A DNA stretch of 64,000 nt from Stratiolaelaps scimitus (GCA_019614645.1 JABWDB010000004.1:20150001-20214000); one strand, 5' to 3'; counted from the stretch's first letter, positions 36,918-51,200 are shown. The notes: generated from the letters alone by a model not told the origin. Numbers and translations: made by a program.

Positions 36918-38080
36918 GTGCGGAAGGTTTTCGCTCACATTACACTCTACTGTCAGTACTGTCTATTTCTGAAGTAGCATCTAAGTCGGCACAACTCAAA
37001 ATAGAGGCAACCATTTCTCAGACGCTGGCGGAATATTATGAGCGTTCCAACAAAAGCATTGAACACGATAACAATATCATGAGAAAAAGTAATGTTCATA
37101 AGACGTTTTTCTTCTAACAAAAAAAAAGCGTCACAATATCATAATTGTTGCTATTTTTAAGCGTTATTTACGTGCGATCACGGCGACGACTCTGAACGGT
37201 ACGGATTAATCAGATCGGCGTCCGGTACCACCTTCAGAGTCGTAGCTCCCAGGGGGGGTCATGTGAACGAGCTTCGTTCCACTTAACTTTTCGGCCTTTT
37301 GCGAAAGTTCACAACGGCTCCACATACTGAACAGCCCCATTTCGGCCCTGTTCGTTTTAACAAACAAAAATGAAATCTTACTAAAAGAGGGTAACGTACG
37401 CTGAATAGCCTTCGAGAGCCGACCGACGACATGCTAGAAAAAAATCTCAAATTGGCTCAAATTCAGTGACTATCCGTTTTTGCGGCATTATCCCTCGCTC
37501 ACCGTTCAGCGATTAAGTACTCGCCAATGGTCATCCATGCCTGTAAACGAATCTAGATACAATAGCCAGGATGCTTCAACGCAGACATGCTATGAGCTAC
37601 TGTACATAGGCCGCGATATTACGCACAACCGACTCAATAATTTGGAGTTTTTCTCCGCGTGTGTGTGTGTTATTAATTAGCGTAATAATCGTATTCTGTT
37701 TGTTTGCCACATCGCGCAGGGGCCACAACCTAGATTTCTGCTGTGAGCTCGCAGAGCTCACCTAGGCTCGCACGATGCGGCCCATCGTAACATCTGTGTA
37801 TGTGCCATCTGCAGCCGCCAACTTGGAGCGTCCCATCGCGTTATCATCCTATTTATTTTTAATTCTGTATATTATGCATTCGGTTGTATGAAGCAGATTA
37901 CACTAGCGCGATGAATAGTCGTCGCCATTACTTTACTAATAATAATAATAATGGTCGCTGCAGTTCCTACCAGTGACTAAGAGTGCAGTGGTACTCATTT
38001 CCGCAGCAGTTAGCCCATCTCAATTTATGTTTTATATTCTTATCTGGCTAGTTCCGGCCTCTCTGAAAAAACGTCCAAGC

Positions 38081-38118
<38 letters not shown>

Positions 38119-41100
38119 GTAGTCTGGCTGGTACTCGGGCAATTATCATCAATCAATGGTCAGCGTAGGGTATTATATGAACTTCTTTATCTCGAGCGCT
38201 CATAGATGGAATATGTGCGCCAGTGACTATGTATTGCTGCACCCACCTATTTAGCTTTAGGCTCAGGTGTCATTTAAGCAATGAATTAACCTGATAGAGC
38301 TTCAGAGGAACAATATCCATAGGGCAGGAGAAATTCATACACACATCGAACACGCGGATTATGGCAATATTGTTACGATTCGTTGCGACGGCCCCTAGCC
38401 TATGTGTATCGCATTATCGTTATGATCCTAGCACGATGCAATATCAACCTTTATAGGTTGTCTATTGAAAAATGGGAATCCAACATTACAATTGGGTTGG
38501 CCTTGCTCGTATAGATGCGCCGGAGGCGGGGGGCAGTCAAGTCAGGTTATTGTACACGTGCGCAGATCACACCCGATTACTTTTATATATTTTAAGCGAG
38601 ACAACAATGAGACAGCTTCATTGACACATTGTCTATAATTTGAGTATATTAGGACAGTAGGTGAACTTGACAGAGACTAACTTTACAGCGTAGAACGCAG
38701 CAAACATATTTGTTCTTCACTAAAAATGGAATCGAATTTTTTTATTCGTAGACTTTTATAACATCGCTCGCATCGCACTACCAAATTTACAACTAACGTG
38801 ACCTTAATGACATTTGACAAGACATAATTAGCCGCAGATAGTTATCGTGTTTGCTATTCGTCTAGTCAATTCGGCACCGTACGTGAAAAATGAATTACTA
38901 CGATGGCTAATGAATCGCAATTAAACATAATTGAGATTTACCAATCTATTATGTAATAATCGATCGGTAAATGATCTCAACTATGCATAATATATATATA
39001 TTTACAATTAGGCAGGCTGGTAAGTGAACGAATTTCTGCTAACCAAAACTCCCTCTACGTGAATGATATCCATAATGAGACGGCTTCCATGTTGTTCGTT
39101 CATGTATACGTTTGGATAAAGTTCGCATCACATGGCTTATATGTCTGCAGCTACCTACGTGGCCACTTTGCTATGGACGTAAAGACGGATGCATGCTATT
39201 GTATTATGCTACCACGCTACGCTGCATAGCATCGATTCTCGCTGATTCTCCGCGGTCGTGGTGGTTAAGGCTCAGAGATGTTGTAGGGGCGTTAGCTGCT
39301 CCACCATCGGCCATATTATAATCGTCTCACCGAGTTGGCAGCCTAAACCGATGCATCCATCACAGGCGTCCAACCACGCGACACCCGCTGTATAGCGGGT
39401 GATAGAGACAGAGAGAGAACGCATAATATAACAATAATTCGCGAAGTACTGAGGTGGCCTGCGGGGGTCGCAAAGGTCGTCGTATGTCGACAAATGCACC
39501 GACTTTTATATATACGCGGCAGATGCATATCAGGAGCAAATTGCGCGCAGTTTGACCCCCCACGCCGCCCCCCGCCTCCCAACGTGTTAAGCGTGCTCGG
39601 CCCGGCCAGGACAGCAGAGGTAAGGAAAGGGCAATCCAGGCCCACGATGACGTGTGCCAATTGGCCTAGACTCAAGGGAAACGCGTAACGCTTTGCAGAA
39701 ACGTGGAAACACATCTCGCGCAGATAGGATAGCTTGCGAGCGAAAATGCTCAACCGTTGGTATTCTGCGACACCATATTGCAATTACTGTATATAACCTA
39801 ATGTGATTTCTGTAATAGGAGCAACGCTCATACTGTATAGTCTCACTGAAGAGACGTGCTTTTATCTTAGACATAGTCCTCTAGCTTGTGGCCGATTGCT
39901 CAAGATGAATAGTGTCCCATTTTCGTCACCATGAGTATGAAGAGCAGTACGGAAAGGCCAAATGTACAGATGCGAGTTCCCAACTTCGATTTCCTACTGA
40001 ACAAGAATCGTGTTATCCGCAGAAAATAGTACTGGGTAGAAACCAGGATCAAGTATGTCAACCTGTGTATAGCGTTGTCGGCACCGGAAAATACCTGCTA
40101 AAACGAACTCTATTGCTCGTCAATCCTCGACGAGCCGCCGCTGGATTCAACAAAAGACTGGAAATTGGGATCAAAATGAATGATCCTTATTCACATATAT
40201 ATATATATATATATATATATGCGTGTATTAGTCATTCTCTGCGCTTCCGCTCCCACGACAGGTGACTGTTTGCAGTGGATGAGTGAATATGTGGCGATAC
40301 CACACGGTCCCGAAACAATAACTTAGGAATGATTGACTAACGGCGCCAGCGTACGGCTCGCTGCCCTGGCTAGCCTAACGTGGCGAGCCGGAGGGCTTAC
40401 ACTTTCTCTGTCGCAATCAACAATAGAAAATGAGCAACCTTGCTGTGGTAATCACATTTGAGTAATTCGAATCGACACCCATAACTTAACCGTGAAACTA
40501 TAACCTCATGGTTCACAACATCACGGTGTAACAATATTTGATTAACGTTCGACGGGAACAGCGGACGATGGGTCTGCTGTACGGGCGAATATGTATATGA
40601 TAGTTCCGTTCGGGGGATATCGCGTCTGGTTCAGTGATTCCAGCCTGTTCTACCGCAACAGGTCAACTACTCAGATCGGAAATACCCAACATTTTATTTC
40701 ATATCAAATCGTGTACGATTTACAGATACTACTCTGAACACAGATGTGGCTTCCTCCTATGAGTTGTGGTTAGGGGACCTGTACATTAGTCTACCGTAAG
40801 CAGCACAATAAAGTGAAAAGATGATCACTGACGTCATCCACTATATTCATCATTCTATTATAGAATAAAGTCGCTCCTCGATGTCACCTTTGCTTCCGAA
40901 ATCCAAAATGTCCCCGTTCTTCCTGTCGATGTTTGCGACAGTTTCTCACATTGGGATGAACCAGAATTCGTAATCAGAACTCACTATATGTAATATCTAT
41001 TATTATATTATTGCAATTGTTGGCTCTAATTTCACGTATTTTTCAGACGTGCTATAGAACTGCATTAGTTATAAATTACGGTAGGTCGGTGGTCAGTCTC

Positions 41101-42792
41101 GTAACAAGACGCCGAGGCCTCGGTTTTCAAGCAGGGTGTATATATATATATATATATAAAGTGACAGCGACAATATTATTCAGCTCGTGTGATGAGAACA
41201 CGTACAGCTCAACCTATTTCCTTCGACCAATTTAGAAATGACCTGCAAAGGCCTAATTGAGCGAGTTTTGCTCGATGTCACTCCAGCAGCGTCATGCCTG
41301 TGTATAGCTTCTACCACCAAGCTGCTGGATGTGTGTATGTGAAAGCCAGCCAGGTATCTATCTGTCTGGTGAATCATGGAGGGATTCCACGATGCCTCTC
41401 TGACGGCTTGCGCCGTAGTCCCTATAATGGAGACTGCGGCAAACCTTGTGATCTCTTTGTCGTGCAGTGATGCATCCGGCATGTTCCATATCCAAAACAA
41501 CAAACTCGGTGGGAGCGTTAGATTAGCTCACACATTCATTTGATTAATTCATTCATTCACGATTGTTATATCGTTTTGAATGTTCATAATTAGCGAAGAC
41601 ATTTCATGGATATTGTTTCGTTCGATGTCATAAGCGGAATAATGTAATGCACAAAACTCATATGGAAACGAGAAGAGGTTGATATGGAACAATATCAGTG
41701 TGTGGTCGTCAACAGTATCTGAGGTTTATTGTTATTATTATTATTGTTAATAAGTATATATATATAATATTGTCTTCTTTTAACTATATGAGAATCTATC
41801 TTCTATGCAACGCACGAACGTTTCATGGTATGACGACCCGCTCAATCTCCGAGGTTATCCCTGCAGTAACGGTTGCATGATACCTAATATACATATTCTA
41901 GATAGCTATGTTGAATAAAAGGTGATTCGGTCGGCGAGACGCTTGAACATGATTGAACACGATTCCAAAGAGCCTATTGCTACCTGAACAGTCTGCGATT
42001 TTCACACGCCACCACCACCACAACAACAACAACAGCAGCAAGAAAAGCCCATCAACCACAGACCGAGGTCCCAACTGCTCCGCAGTTCCTATCCAAGATC
42101 AAGCTCACAGTTCAGTTGTTCAGCCCTTCCGGTCAAGGATTGCTTTCGCGTCTCAGGACACTACTCTCAATGTGTCAATGACGACAGCTGCCAAGGAAGA
42201 AACAGCAGCGGCCGTAGCAGCAGCAACAACAACAACAGCAGCAGCGACCGTTTGTCCCTGTCTACCGGACGGTCTGTCCGCCTGCTGTGCTATTATAATA
42301 CTATACTATACTTATGAGTTGGACAGCAGCAACGATGTGGTAGTCAGCCAGCAACATTTGCAACCGCGAACTCGCTTTCGTTCGTGTCTGCCATATACAA
42401 CGAACTAAGGTCACACACACATGCAAAAGCACATAGACGGCCAGTGACATACAATCGTCAGGCGAAGCGAATGGCGCCGTCAGCCAGCAACCGACCAGAG
42501 CGATGCGTGTGTTGGCCAGTATACAGTATATATAGCAATAGTGGTATCGTGCGCTGTACACAAAGCGTTAACAGTAGCAGCAGCAGCGTTGAGCGCAAAG
42601 CAACGCTAGCAATGGCAAAAAAAATTAGGGAAGAACAGACGATAGCTCTGTCTGTGTAATAGTGTGCCATCCGAGTAGCGGCCTTCTCGCTGACGCGAAT
42701 TAACAGCGGCTGAGAGCGAAGGTGGAGTTCACTCTATATATTCTATAATGGCTGGAATAGTATTAAATATGCACTCACTCTATAAGCGATGC

Positions 42793-42848
<56 letters not shown>

Positions 42849-45800
42849 CACACAACGTAATTAAGTACCTATATCTTATTGCGGGGCCAAAAGGTTGGTT
42901 GCTGCTAGATTTCGACAGCGAATCTTACTTATACGAGGACGCTTAGAGCGTTGGGCTGAATGTCTCCCTTAAATGCAATGTGGATACGAACTAACAGTCT
43001 ACTCTGACTTTGACTATAAAATATATATATATATACACATTCGTTGGTAAACAATGCACGTTTGCTAAAAATACACGTGCAATACAATATTTCTTCCTCA
43101 CGCGAACTAATAAATGTTCACATTAGCCCCTATCATCTGAGTAAAGTAGCTGTCTTTTGCATTTAGATTCAAGATGCTCCATGCATCCGTATCAAAACAC
43201 ATTCAGTAACTGCACGTGAGGCGTCTCGAATATCACCGCCATATCAGATGTGTCATATATTCCCTGCGCCGTTGCTGCCTGCCGTGCACTCTGTAGAGTG
43301 ATCAGAGACTCAACGATTCTTGCAAAAATTGAGTAGCTCCTGTAATAATATGCCCATCGGCGTGATTCTTAAAAACGTTCTTTATTGTCACGCTAACTGG
43401 ATACGCAGAGCTAGCAATGTGATTATGTCAATCACTGATGGAGATGATATATATATATATATATACGCGTGCAACCGAATATTTAACGCAATGATGTTTT
43501 ATAAATATCCAACGCAATTTTCGCTTTGGGGATGCTTAGGGACTGGGGAGGTGGGACCTCCTTGTTTAAAATATTCTATTAAGGGCGTATGGAGTAGGCT
43601 GTTCTTAGGTGTATCTGACGTTCAACGAGTATTAATTATTGTCTCCCACTTTAATAATTAAATACATTCTAACTTCCTATATATAACAACGGGCCTCGGT
43701 TGTTAATAATATTTAACATTAATTAACAATGATTAAATGAGCACTGTGTTGCGTGTTCCTGCTATTCGAGCACATATCAAAAGCTCTACCACTAACGTAG
43801 AAAAATCAACTCAGCCTAAACTGTCATTTCAAGAATACACCATTGACGCGACGTTAGCAACGGTGCGATCGACAATGATAAGCGTCATCTTCCATCAGCA
43901 GCAGCAGCAGCAGTAACAACCAAGTTCTGAACGTGTGTTGCTATAGGCTAACAGGCCCTGACGAAATAAATGAGTTGACTCATCAACTCGCTCGAGTAGC
44001 TCTCATCTACGTAGACAGTGCAGTGTCGTTTCTGCCACGTTCCCGTATGAACGTCGATTGTTTTCGCTAGCGAATCATCATTTCGTCGCGTAGTTCGTTC
44101 GGGGCCGTTTCTATTATTCTCTACTTCTTGTTCGGCTGATTTCCCTCGTCGGCCGTGCTAAGGCGAAAGAAAGGCGTTTAGCGGTGACGATGATTTTCCC
44201 TCAGTTATTGTTCGTGCCCCCCGCCGATTTGCCCTATCGAAAACTATCGTTAACGACGATAGCAACACCACGACAACCACCACCACCACCAGGATAGGTG
44301 GAATGGATATACCGGCCATCGACCTCCAACTCCACACCCACCTCATATCGAAGAGCTTACCCAAATGTCGCTTCACTGTTGTTGCTTAGCGGCGCCAGTG
44401 GTTGTGACTCAGTCAGAATGGCGACAAGAATTACAACAGCCGTAACAACAGCAGCAGCACCAGCAGCAGCGCATGCAGTACGAAGTGCTTCGATGTCGTC
44501 TTCTTCAGTGACTCAGCCAGTGTCAAGTTGAGCCAAGTATCGTGTCTATGCTTATGCGAGCCGCCCTTACACCCGATGGTAGTGGTCTTCTTAAAGTATC
44601 TATAATACGTATATATATATATATATATATATATCGGATGCTTGGACGTTGCTGTCCAAAGTGGGGCTCCAACCAAGAAGACAATGGCGATCGCCATAAG
44701 CGTCACCTATTACCAGACTATTCAGTTGACGTATCATGCTGCGCTGACGCGAATATTTGACTGATTTTCGGTTACTATGTCATAATATATATGCCGCCCA
44801 TTAAGGAATAATAGGTCATCTTTGACACTGTGTATAACATATATATATAATCAGTTTTCCAATCAATTACACAAGTACTTATCTTTCATTGACTATTATT
44901 TTTTTTTCGCGTTTGCATGTTGCCCATTAAGGCCTGTACACTACCGGCTAGCATCGATCTCGCGTAACTATTATTATATTTGGCCCTGGATGAATTCGCT
45001 TAAGAGCACGCTTCACTGTAGATATTCTTACTGTGATATATATAGAGTCACTAACTGAAACTGTGTTCAGCAATGTTCACTCACTCGGGGATTTCTAGGA
45101 ACAAAAGGTTCAGATAGCTGATTCTTCTGCATGCATTCATCTGTTGGTGTCATACATGACTGTTTCCTACGTAATCGTGTAATCGTGCTCTGTAAAATTC
45201 CACTATTGTTGCAGCGTAAAGCGAAACAGGCTTAGAAATGAGAAGATCACACTATTTTCTATTATCAGTTGTCACCCTGTTCACCGAATTAGAAATTGCG
45301 CTCGTGTACCGCCACGTACCAACGTTGGGAAATTTTCCACAACATCCACCACCCTCCTTAAACATATCGAATATTAGTAAAGGGAATATGTTCGTTGTGC
45401 CCACGCTGTTGCTATTCAGTTGCTTCGATTGCTGATCTTAGTTGGCTAGACATAATAATTTATTTGTTCAACACAGCTAAACCATTGCTAAATCTCGCCA
45501 AAGGTGTAGGTATACGCTCATCATTTAAATTATTACTATTAGTATTAATAGTAATAATTTAAATGATGAGCGTACTATAATACTATTAGTATTATTACTA
45601 TTACTAATACGATCCGGGATCCGTGTAGTTCGTCAAAGAGGCGCAGGGTCTTTTATTCGTTATTCAGCCTCAGAACGTCTGTTCGAACACACAAAAGCGG
45701 GAGACAGCAGTGCGGATTTTTCGGAGGGCGGATGGCGGTTTTTTATTTTTTATATTATAATACTAGAGAGAGAGCCATAGAGAGAATATAGGTTTTCATT

Positions 45801-48791
45801 GTGAGATTAGTTTTTTCAAAGGTGCTCCTAACCATCGCCGCTACCGCCACTGTCGCTGACGGCACAGTAGGCTCCCACACGGCGTCAGGTGGTGTCATTC
45901 TGACATGATCTTCTCTGACGCTGTGAAGCGGCTTCCGTTGCCCTGGCGTCTACCAATCTTACTCCACTCAACTGTGTGCGAACCTGTCAAAAAGCCTACG
46001 GAGAAACCCGGGTGTGAGAGGACGATAAGATAAGGACATGCATAGATAGATAAATAGATAGATAGATAGATCAAGATATAGATATATACATCGAGTGCAG
46101 TCGCAACAGCTGCCAGAATACACTCGATACAGCTGAATATAACAGAGAGGCTGAATTTCGGCTTGGCCCTCGCTGCAAAACACAGCAGGAGAATCAGTGG
46201 AAGGAATAAAGGAAGATAGAGAGAGAGGGAAAGAAAGAGCGTTAATTACCGAGACGCTACAGCGGAAACGTTGTTGTGAAAGATGATGAAAAGCTAGATA
46301 TGAACAGAATGAGACGCGGCCAGACTCAAAAGGAAGGCCGGCAGTGGCGGCACTGAAACGGATTAGAAGGCGACATTATTAGTGTCCCCCTAAAACGCAT
46401 CCTAGAGCAGTAAGAATAATCACAGGGTGCCAGGGGAGACTCAAAATGCAACGTTTCCGCAACAACACCGCCACTAAAAAGAGGACTGCAAATTATTACT
46501 ACGTTCGTGTTGTCTCTCCTCTCTCTTTCTCTCTCTCTGGATGATGATGTTCTACCTATTTGGTTTATAGTTTCTTGTGTCATATAACACGTTACACTGA
46601 CTGGCTTAGAAGGTCGCCATGTGAACAAAGTTGTACGATGTGTCGTCTCGCGATGCTATTATGTCATTTCTCAAATGTTCGCTTTCTCTTCCCTCTCTCT
46701 CTCTCGCTCTCTCTCTTTGACACGATCTCCCTAATGATATCTCAACGAAGGACGTCCGATCTGTCAAGTTGGATGAATAAATGAACATTTTGCCCCTATC
46801 ACAGCTGACATTGCTCCCTATCACAGTCGATATCCTCGATGGAACGGTGCTTCACGGCGAAGCAGGTTCGTACAATGTAACGGTGTGAGCATGAAGCATC
46901 ACGCATTCTGCACAACCACGCTTTGCGCGGCTCCCTAAGGCTCCCTTCGTTTTTGGTTCTATTTCAGCCGAAGCAAGATGAACGACCATGCGTCGAGTGG
47001 CCAGTTAGTTAGACGCGCGAAGGACAATTTTACGTAGCTCGTAGGGGTATGATATTGCAGAGACGGCTGTCTGGGAGGGGGCGGGGTATGGAAAAAGGCG
47101 CGGCAGTCTACGAGCAGAGAAGGGGCGTTGGCGGAGCTCTCCAGGCTATGCGATCCCGAGTGAAAGTGTATTGGGTGCGTACAGCGTGCGTTGCGTTCAA
47201 AACCTCTACCCAGCCAGGCTGGACGACCCTGGCCGAACAACGACCGACATGACCGCGCCCATTTCCAGCGACCGGGCCTCAGATGGGGCTCTCTCGGGTA
47301 GTAGTCTTGGCCTTGCTCCACCATATCCGCACGAAAGCGATCAACCCCCCAGGCACCCCGCGATCATCATTCGTCCCTTTTTGCGTTTCCCACAGTAGAC
47401 CCACAGAAAGGTCTACATGTAGATACAATCGTTGCTCGGTGCTGCGAAACAGCCGAACGAATGCATAACGAGAACCGGGTACTTCGAAAGTGTCATTTCG
47501 TGTCTGCAAAACTTTGCACTTGCACTTGCCGTACGCGCTGTCCAGAAGTGGCCTTCCTTTTCTCTGTGTGTTTTACTCGTGGTTGTAAAAACAATTAAGC
47601 TTGGTGCTCTTCAAGGAAAAAGCAACGGTAGAGACTATGATTCTCTGAAGTTTTATCATGTGAGATATGGCTTCATACGTACTGGGACACGAGGATGAAT
47701 TAAAATTGCACAACACGCTTATCTACGTAATGGGGAGTGCAGAAGGTCTACCTACTACAAGCTATTAATAATATTCTCGTAGAGCACCCTCGGGTTGTTG
47801 CATCGGGGTGGAACGTGCCCAATATTACCGTAATAACATTATCTTAATCAGCGGGAATCGCCGACACGAGTTTGATAAAGACAAAGGGAAGACAGTGGCT
47901 GCAGTAAACAGTTACCAACTCTCGTAGTTTTCTAGGCACAACATGAACGATTTAGTTTCGCTTTGGTTGTCAGCATTTGCTGTGTTCTGAGCCGTTTTTG
48001 GCGATAACTTTCATATCACTCGAGGGGAAGATTCACTATTCGCTATTGTGATCAACGAATCCCGTACCGTTTTGTAAATAGCAGCACGACTAGGCCCAAT
48101 GTCTTATGATTGCACCCGCACGAACCTTGAATGTCGTGTCCCGCGCGTAATGCATTTATGATGTCCTGTTCTGTGACCTATGCGTTTGTAACAATCGTTC
48201 CACTTAAACGCTTACGTGTTTTTTTTTTATCTTAGTGATCACAATACCGTCTCTGAATGGGGTATTTCAACGTGGACTGTAGCCAAAGAATCAGCTCAAA
48301 TGTCAGAATATCGATGGGGATATCCGTAGCATATAACACGAAATACACTTGAAAATACACTTTTTTCAGAGATAATGAAAACTCGAGCAGCACAAAGACC
48401 GCAAATGGCATCGCCGAATAGACTTTAGAGAAAGTCTGGGACATATAGTAAACGCATGACAAAGTTAGTTGCCCAACTAGCTATTTTCACCCCAAAGCTG
48501 TAAACAAATTTACGCGGTTGAAATGTACAGCAAATAATTTTTAAGATCTAGATAAACAGCTAAATATCCTCGCATAAGTCCTACCTGTGCCAGCTGTGAT
48601 ATGACCATATCCGTTTGGGGTTCCTGCTCGGGGGAGCCGTACAGCATAGTTTTCATCAAATTGAGATTTTTGCTGACGTCTTCCTGGGCTTTCTCAGCCT
48701 TTCGATCACCTGCCTCGAGCGAGACGACCGACTCCCGTAGCGCCCTCACCAGTTCGGTGGGATTTTTCTGCGATTTTCCAAACAGTGGCAT
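33201..48791 (-). CDS. Mo25: MO25/CAB39 scaffold protein, five coding exons, complete
   Basis: Exons in transcription order: 48585-48791, 35231-35602, 34818-34972, 34338-34517, 33201-33402, totalling 1116 nt (371 aa). All have GT-AG borders and matching phases. Diagnostic MO25 sequence includes the start [84 protein letters not shown] and [22 protein letters not shown]25 is an armadillo-like helical repeat protein that binds STRAD and activates LKB1 and STE20-type kinases in the cytoplasm. I chose the start by homology; an upstream in-frame GTG extension is unlikely. Past IRELK there is a tail of about 37 residues rich in Ser, Thr and Ala that vertebrate CAB39 (341 aa) lacks. Intron 1 is 13 kb. 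Confidence 0.96.
35929..36041. repeat. Long (AT)n tract with inverted arms
   Basis: tgacaact at 35929-35936 and its reverse complement agttgtca at 35980-35987 flank about 43 bp of alternating AT. A further 54 bp of AT follows. Strong cruciform potential. Confidence 0.9.
36186..36420 (-). pseudogene. Possible degenerate RING/zinc-finger fragment
   Basis: In one reverse frame (36186-36377) the translation includes [16 protein letters not shown], which resembles the second half of a RING finger (H..WL.CP.C). It then continues [20 protein letters not shown]. In the neighbouring frame a C-K-L-C pair lies upstream (about 36364-36375). The G+C content is well above the surrounding intron. If real, it is a frameshifted fragment or exon of an unknown gene; the family is not recognised. 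Confidence 0.25.
36868..36914. repeat. (TA)n microsatellite
   Basis: About 47 bp of uninterrupted alternating TA, 40 bp after a short CCG run. Confidence 0.95.
38084..38111. repeat. (CT)n microsatellite followed by (CA)n
   Basis: About 14 CT units, then a short CA run. Confidence 0.9.
42795..42842. repeat. (TA)n microsatellite
   Basis: 48 bp of uninterrupted alternating TA. Confidence 0.95.
45514..45573. repeat. Perfect hairpin, 28-bp arms and 4-nt loop
   Basis: The left arm 45514-45541 (acgctcatcatttaaattat then tactatta) and right arm 45546-45573 are exact reverse complements around gtat. A second, looser inverted set of tactattag/attactatt motifs follows up to about 45608. It lies in the MO25 intron and would fold in the pre-mRNA. 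Confidence 0.95.
46950..47400. other. G+C-rich patch with GC box in MO25 intron 1
   Basis: A block of raised G+C with a gggggcgggg box near 47074-47085 and few stops in any frame. It lies about 1.2-1.8 kb inside the intron. It could be an alternative promoter, an enhancer or an unspliced remnant; nothing in it reads as a known protein. Confidence 0.3.
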
Positions 48792-51136
48792 CTTGTAGGC
48801 CGGCAAACGCTTTTCAGCTTGCTCGCGCGTCACAAGAATTTGAGTTATCACTCACGTTCAACTTCTCACCCACTCGTTCACGGTCGACTTGGACTCGCGC
48901 CACTGATACGCGGACACCACCGAGGCTGTTCAACAAGCACAACAAGCACACATTGAAGGTCGGTAAACCGTTGAACAGGAACGAGTTTGCTAATACCTTT
49001 TACGAATCGTGACCGGCTGAACGTGTGAAAATATGAAAGAAATTCCACCACCTCTGGCAGAGTTCGAGCCCGGTCACTTGCCACACTTCGGAGGATCCAA
49101 GAGCAAAGGCGCAAAGCGCCTCACACACACACGCGTTCAATCACACTCACTGAAGCTTCTGTTCCTGTCGATTTCACACTTGTGTAAGTTATGGCACACA
49201 AATCTTGAGGGTGGTAACGGAGCCTGAAGTTTGCTCGGCTCGTATATGCGGCCCTCAACGGGATCGACGCTGCTGACGGTCGTGATGCCGGCTGGCCGGG
49301 TCCATCGAGTGGCGGCGGGGCAAGATACGGTCAATCCGAAGGGGTTATCCCTCTGAAGAACCGAGTTTGATCTGCTGTTAAGATTCGTGTAGAATCGCTA
49401 ACCAAACCCTCGATGTAGGTAGCGCAACGATTGCAAATGGCTACCGTCACCGATCGATGTGACCGACGGTTTAGACCACACCGGAGCGAGCGTCCAAAGC
49501 TGCCGTGTCCTTCTCGCCTCTGTGACAGGACGTGACCGCGGTCTATCCAGTGGAGTCGAATAGAACGATACGGTATAGCAGCTTCCTGGTGGAATAGCGA
49601 GCTATGGCGTGGCTGGTGTTATTCGATTTTCACTGTATCCCGTCGATCTTCGCCGTCTTAAGCTGTCCAGTGGCCAGCCGACACGCATTCACACCCAATT
49701 ACACCTGAATGGCTAACCGTAGATAGCACGAGTTCTCGCCGTATCCGCCGCCGCATGGACCCGAAACCATGAACCATATCCACGACGCTAAGCAGGCTGT
49801 CAAATGTGGTCTGCCGCTGGTACCACAAAGGACAGCACTCTCCAATCAATTCCGGGTAGACGATGATACAACCTCCTGCTGCCGCGTCCACCGGGCGGCG
49901 GCGAGCGTTGTTCGTTTTTTCTCACTCACCAACAAACGCGGCAGTGGTGTCGGCTTCGACTAAGGGACAATTGACCATAACAGACAACGAGAGTTGGCAT
50001 CCGGCGTTCGCCGTCCGCAGGATTGCGCTGAGCAGAACTTCCCAAGCCGGAGATCGTAGTTCGCTTGCAAATCAGCCGTCGATGCACCCACTGTTCGTTT
50101 GTGGCACGCTGTCGGCCTTTGCTGCAGTGCGAAGGAAACGAACAGGCGGCAGCAGCGGCAGGGAACGTTCGACGTTCGAAGTCGTCCACCAGCGTCTAGT
50201 GATAGTGGTAACAGTGGCACTGGCTGCTGTGGTATTTGCTTCCGCTGCTGCAGTAGCAAGTGAGTGAGTATCGCTAACAGACGGCCACCTCCGGCAACAG
50301 CATCAGCATCAGCCACCACCGCGTTCTGCTGGTGATCGTGCTGCGGCTGCTGCTGGTGGTTGCTGCAGTCGCCGGAATGGGATAGCTTGCCGCTGGTAGC
50401 AGTGCTGTGACCAGTGCTGCCGTTGCTGTGGCGCACAGACAGACCGACCTGCCGGCAGACGGCAACAGCGGCAGCAGATTACACTCACAGAGCCACCACT
50501 ACTACCACAAACTCGTGTAGACAGACGGAGGACATAGGAACGAGGCCGCTGGGTGGCTATCGGCAGCAGCAGCGGCAGCAACAACAACAACACAACGACG
50601 ACGACGACGATGATGATACCAGAAGCAAGAGGTGATGCCAGCCGTCTGTTGCCAGCCAGCAACGATTCTGCTACGCTGGTCCCGCCGTCAGACGAGCGAA
50701 CGGGTGAGTGCGACGGTTGACCCTCTGTTGCTGTTTCTGCTGGGGCTGAACAGGCACAGACGATAGATCGACGGTGACGGCGGTTGCTGGCGCTGGATGG
50801 CAGTACCGGCGGCGCCAGCGGCAGCAGCGGAACACAACGGTGGCAGCTGCTTCCCCTAGTGCTTGCTGACGTTACCCACTAATGGTAGAACAACAACGGC
50901 AGTGGTGTGATGGGCAGCTGCACGGTCCCCTCCTCGGACCGCTGTTTGACAACAGGCGTTGTTTGTCGCTGTCTGCCTAGCTGTAGTTAACCGACGAGTT
51001 GGTCTTTGTCGGAGCGTCTCGCAGTTCAAGAGTGTCGGGCGGCCGGCGTCAACGTGCAATCGTAAACAGCTCAAATCAATCGATGCAGCACACACGCTGT
51101 AGCCGTAGCAATAGTGATATGTGTCTGAGTGTATGT

Positions 51137-51141
<5 letters not shown>

Positions 51142-51197
<56 letters not shown>
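51142..51197. repeat. (CT)n microsatellite, about 28 units
   Basis: The longest pure dinucleotide CT run in the window. Confidence 0.97.

Positions 51198-51200
<3 letters not shown>

Larger units (their letters stand above)
35603..48584 (-). other. 13-kb first coding intron of MO25, repeat-rich
   Basis: No convincing nested gene. Contents listed separately: the (AT)n cruciform tract, (TA)n and (CT)n arrays, the perfect hairpin at 45514, a possible zinc-finger remnant at 36186, and the G+C-rich patch at 46950-47400. Further short (TA)n tracts lie near 40197, 41138, 43021, 43447 and 44609. CAG/CAA/ACC runs are at 42006-42050, 42215-42245, 43899-43917, 44270-44292 and 44448-44475. Open frames across these triplet runs (for example 41953-42408) are low-complexity artefacts. 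Confidence 0.6.

Noticed and set aside
41953..42408. 151-codon forward open frame rich in His, Asn, Thr and Ala
   Set aside because: Its composition comes from CAC/AAC/CAG triplet runs, and it sits inside the MO25 intron without exon-like borders.
48792..48851. In-frame upstream extension of MO25 ([10 protein letters not shown]...)
   Set aside because: It starts only from a GTG and lacks homology; the conserved family start is MPLFGKS at 48791.
49960..50436. 158-codon reverse open frame and its overlapping partners
   Set aside because: Six-frame openness from CAG/CTG repeats. Every frame gives a homopolymer-rich product and none stands out.
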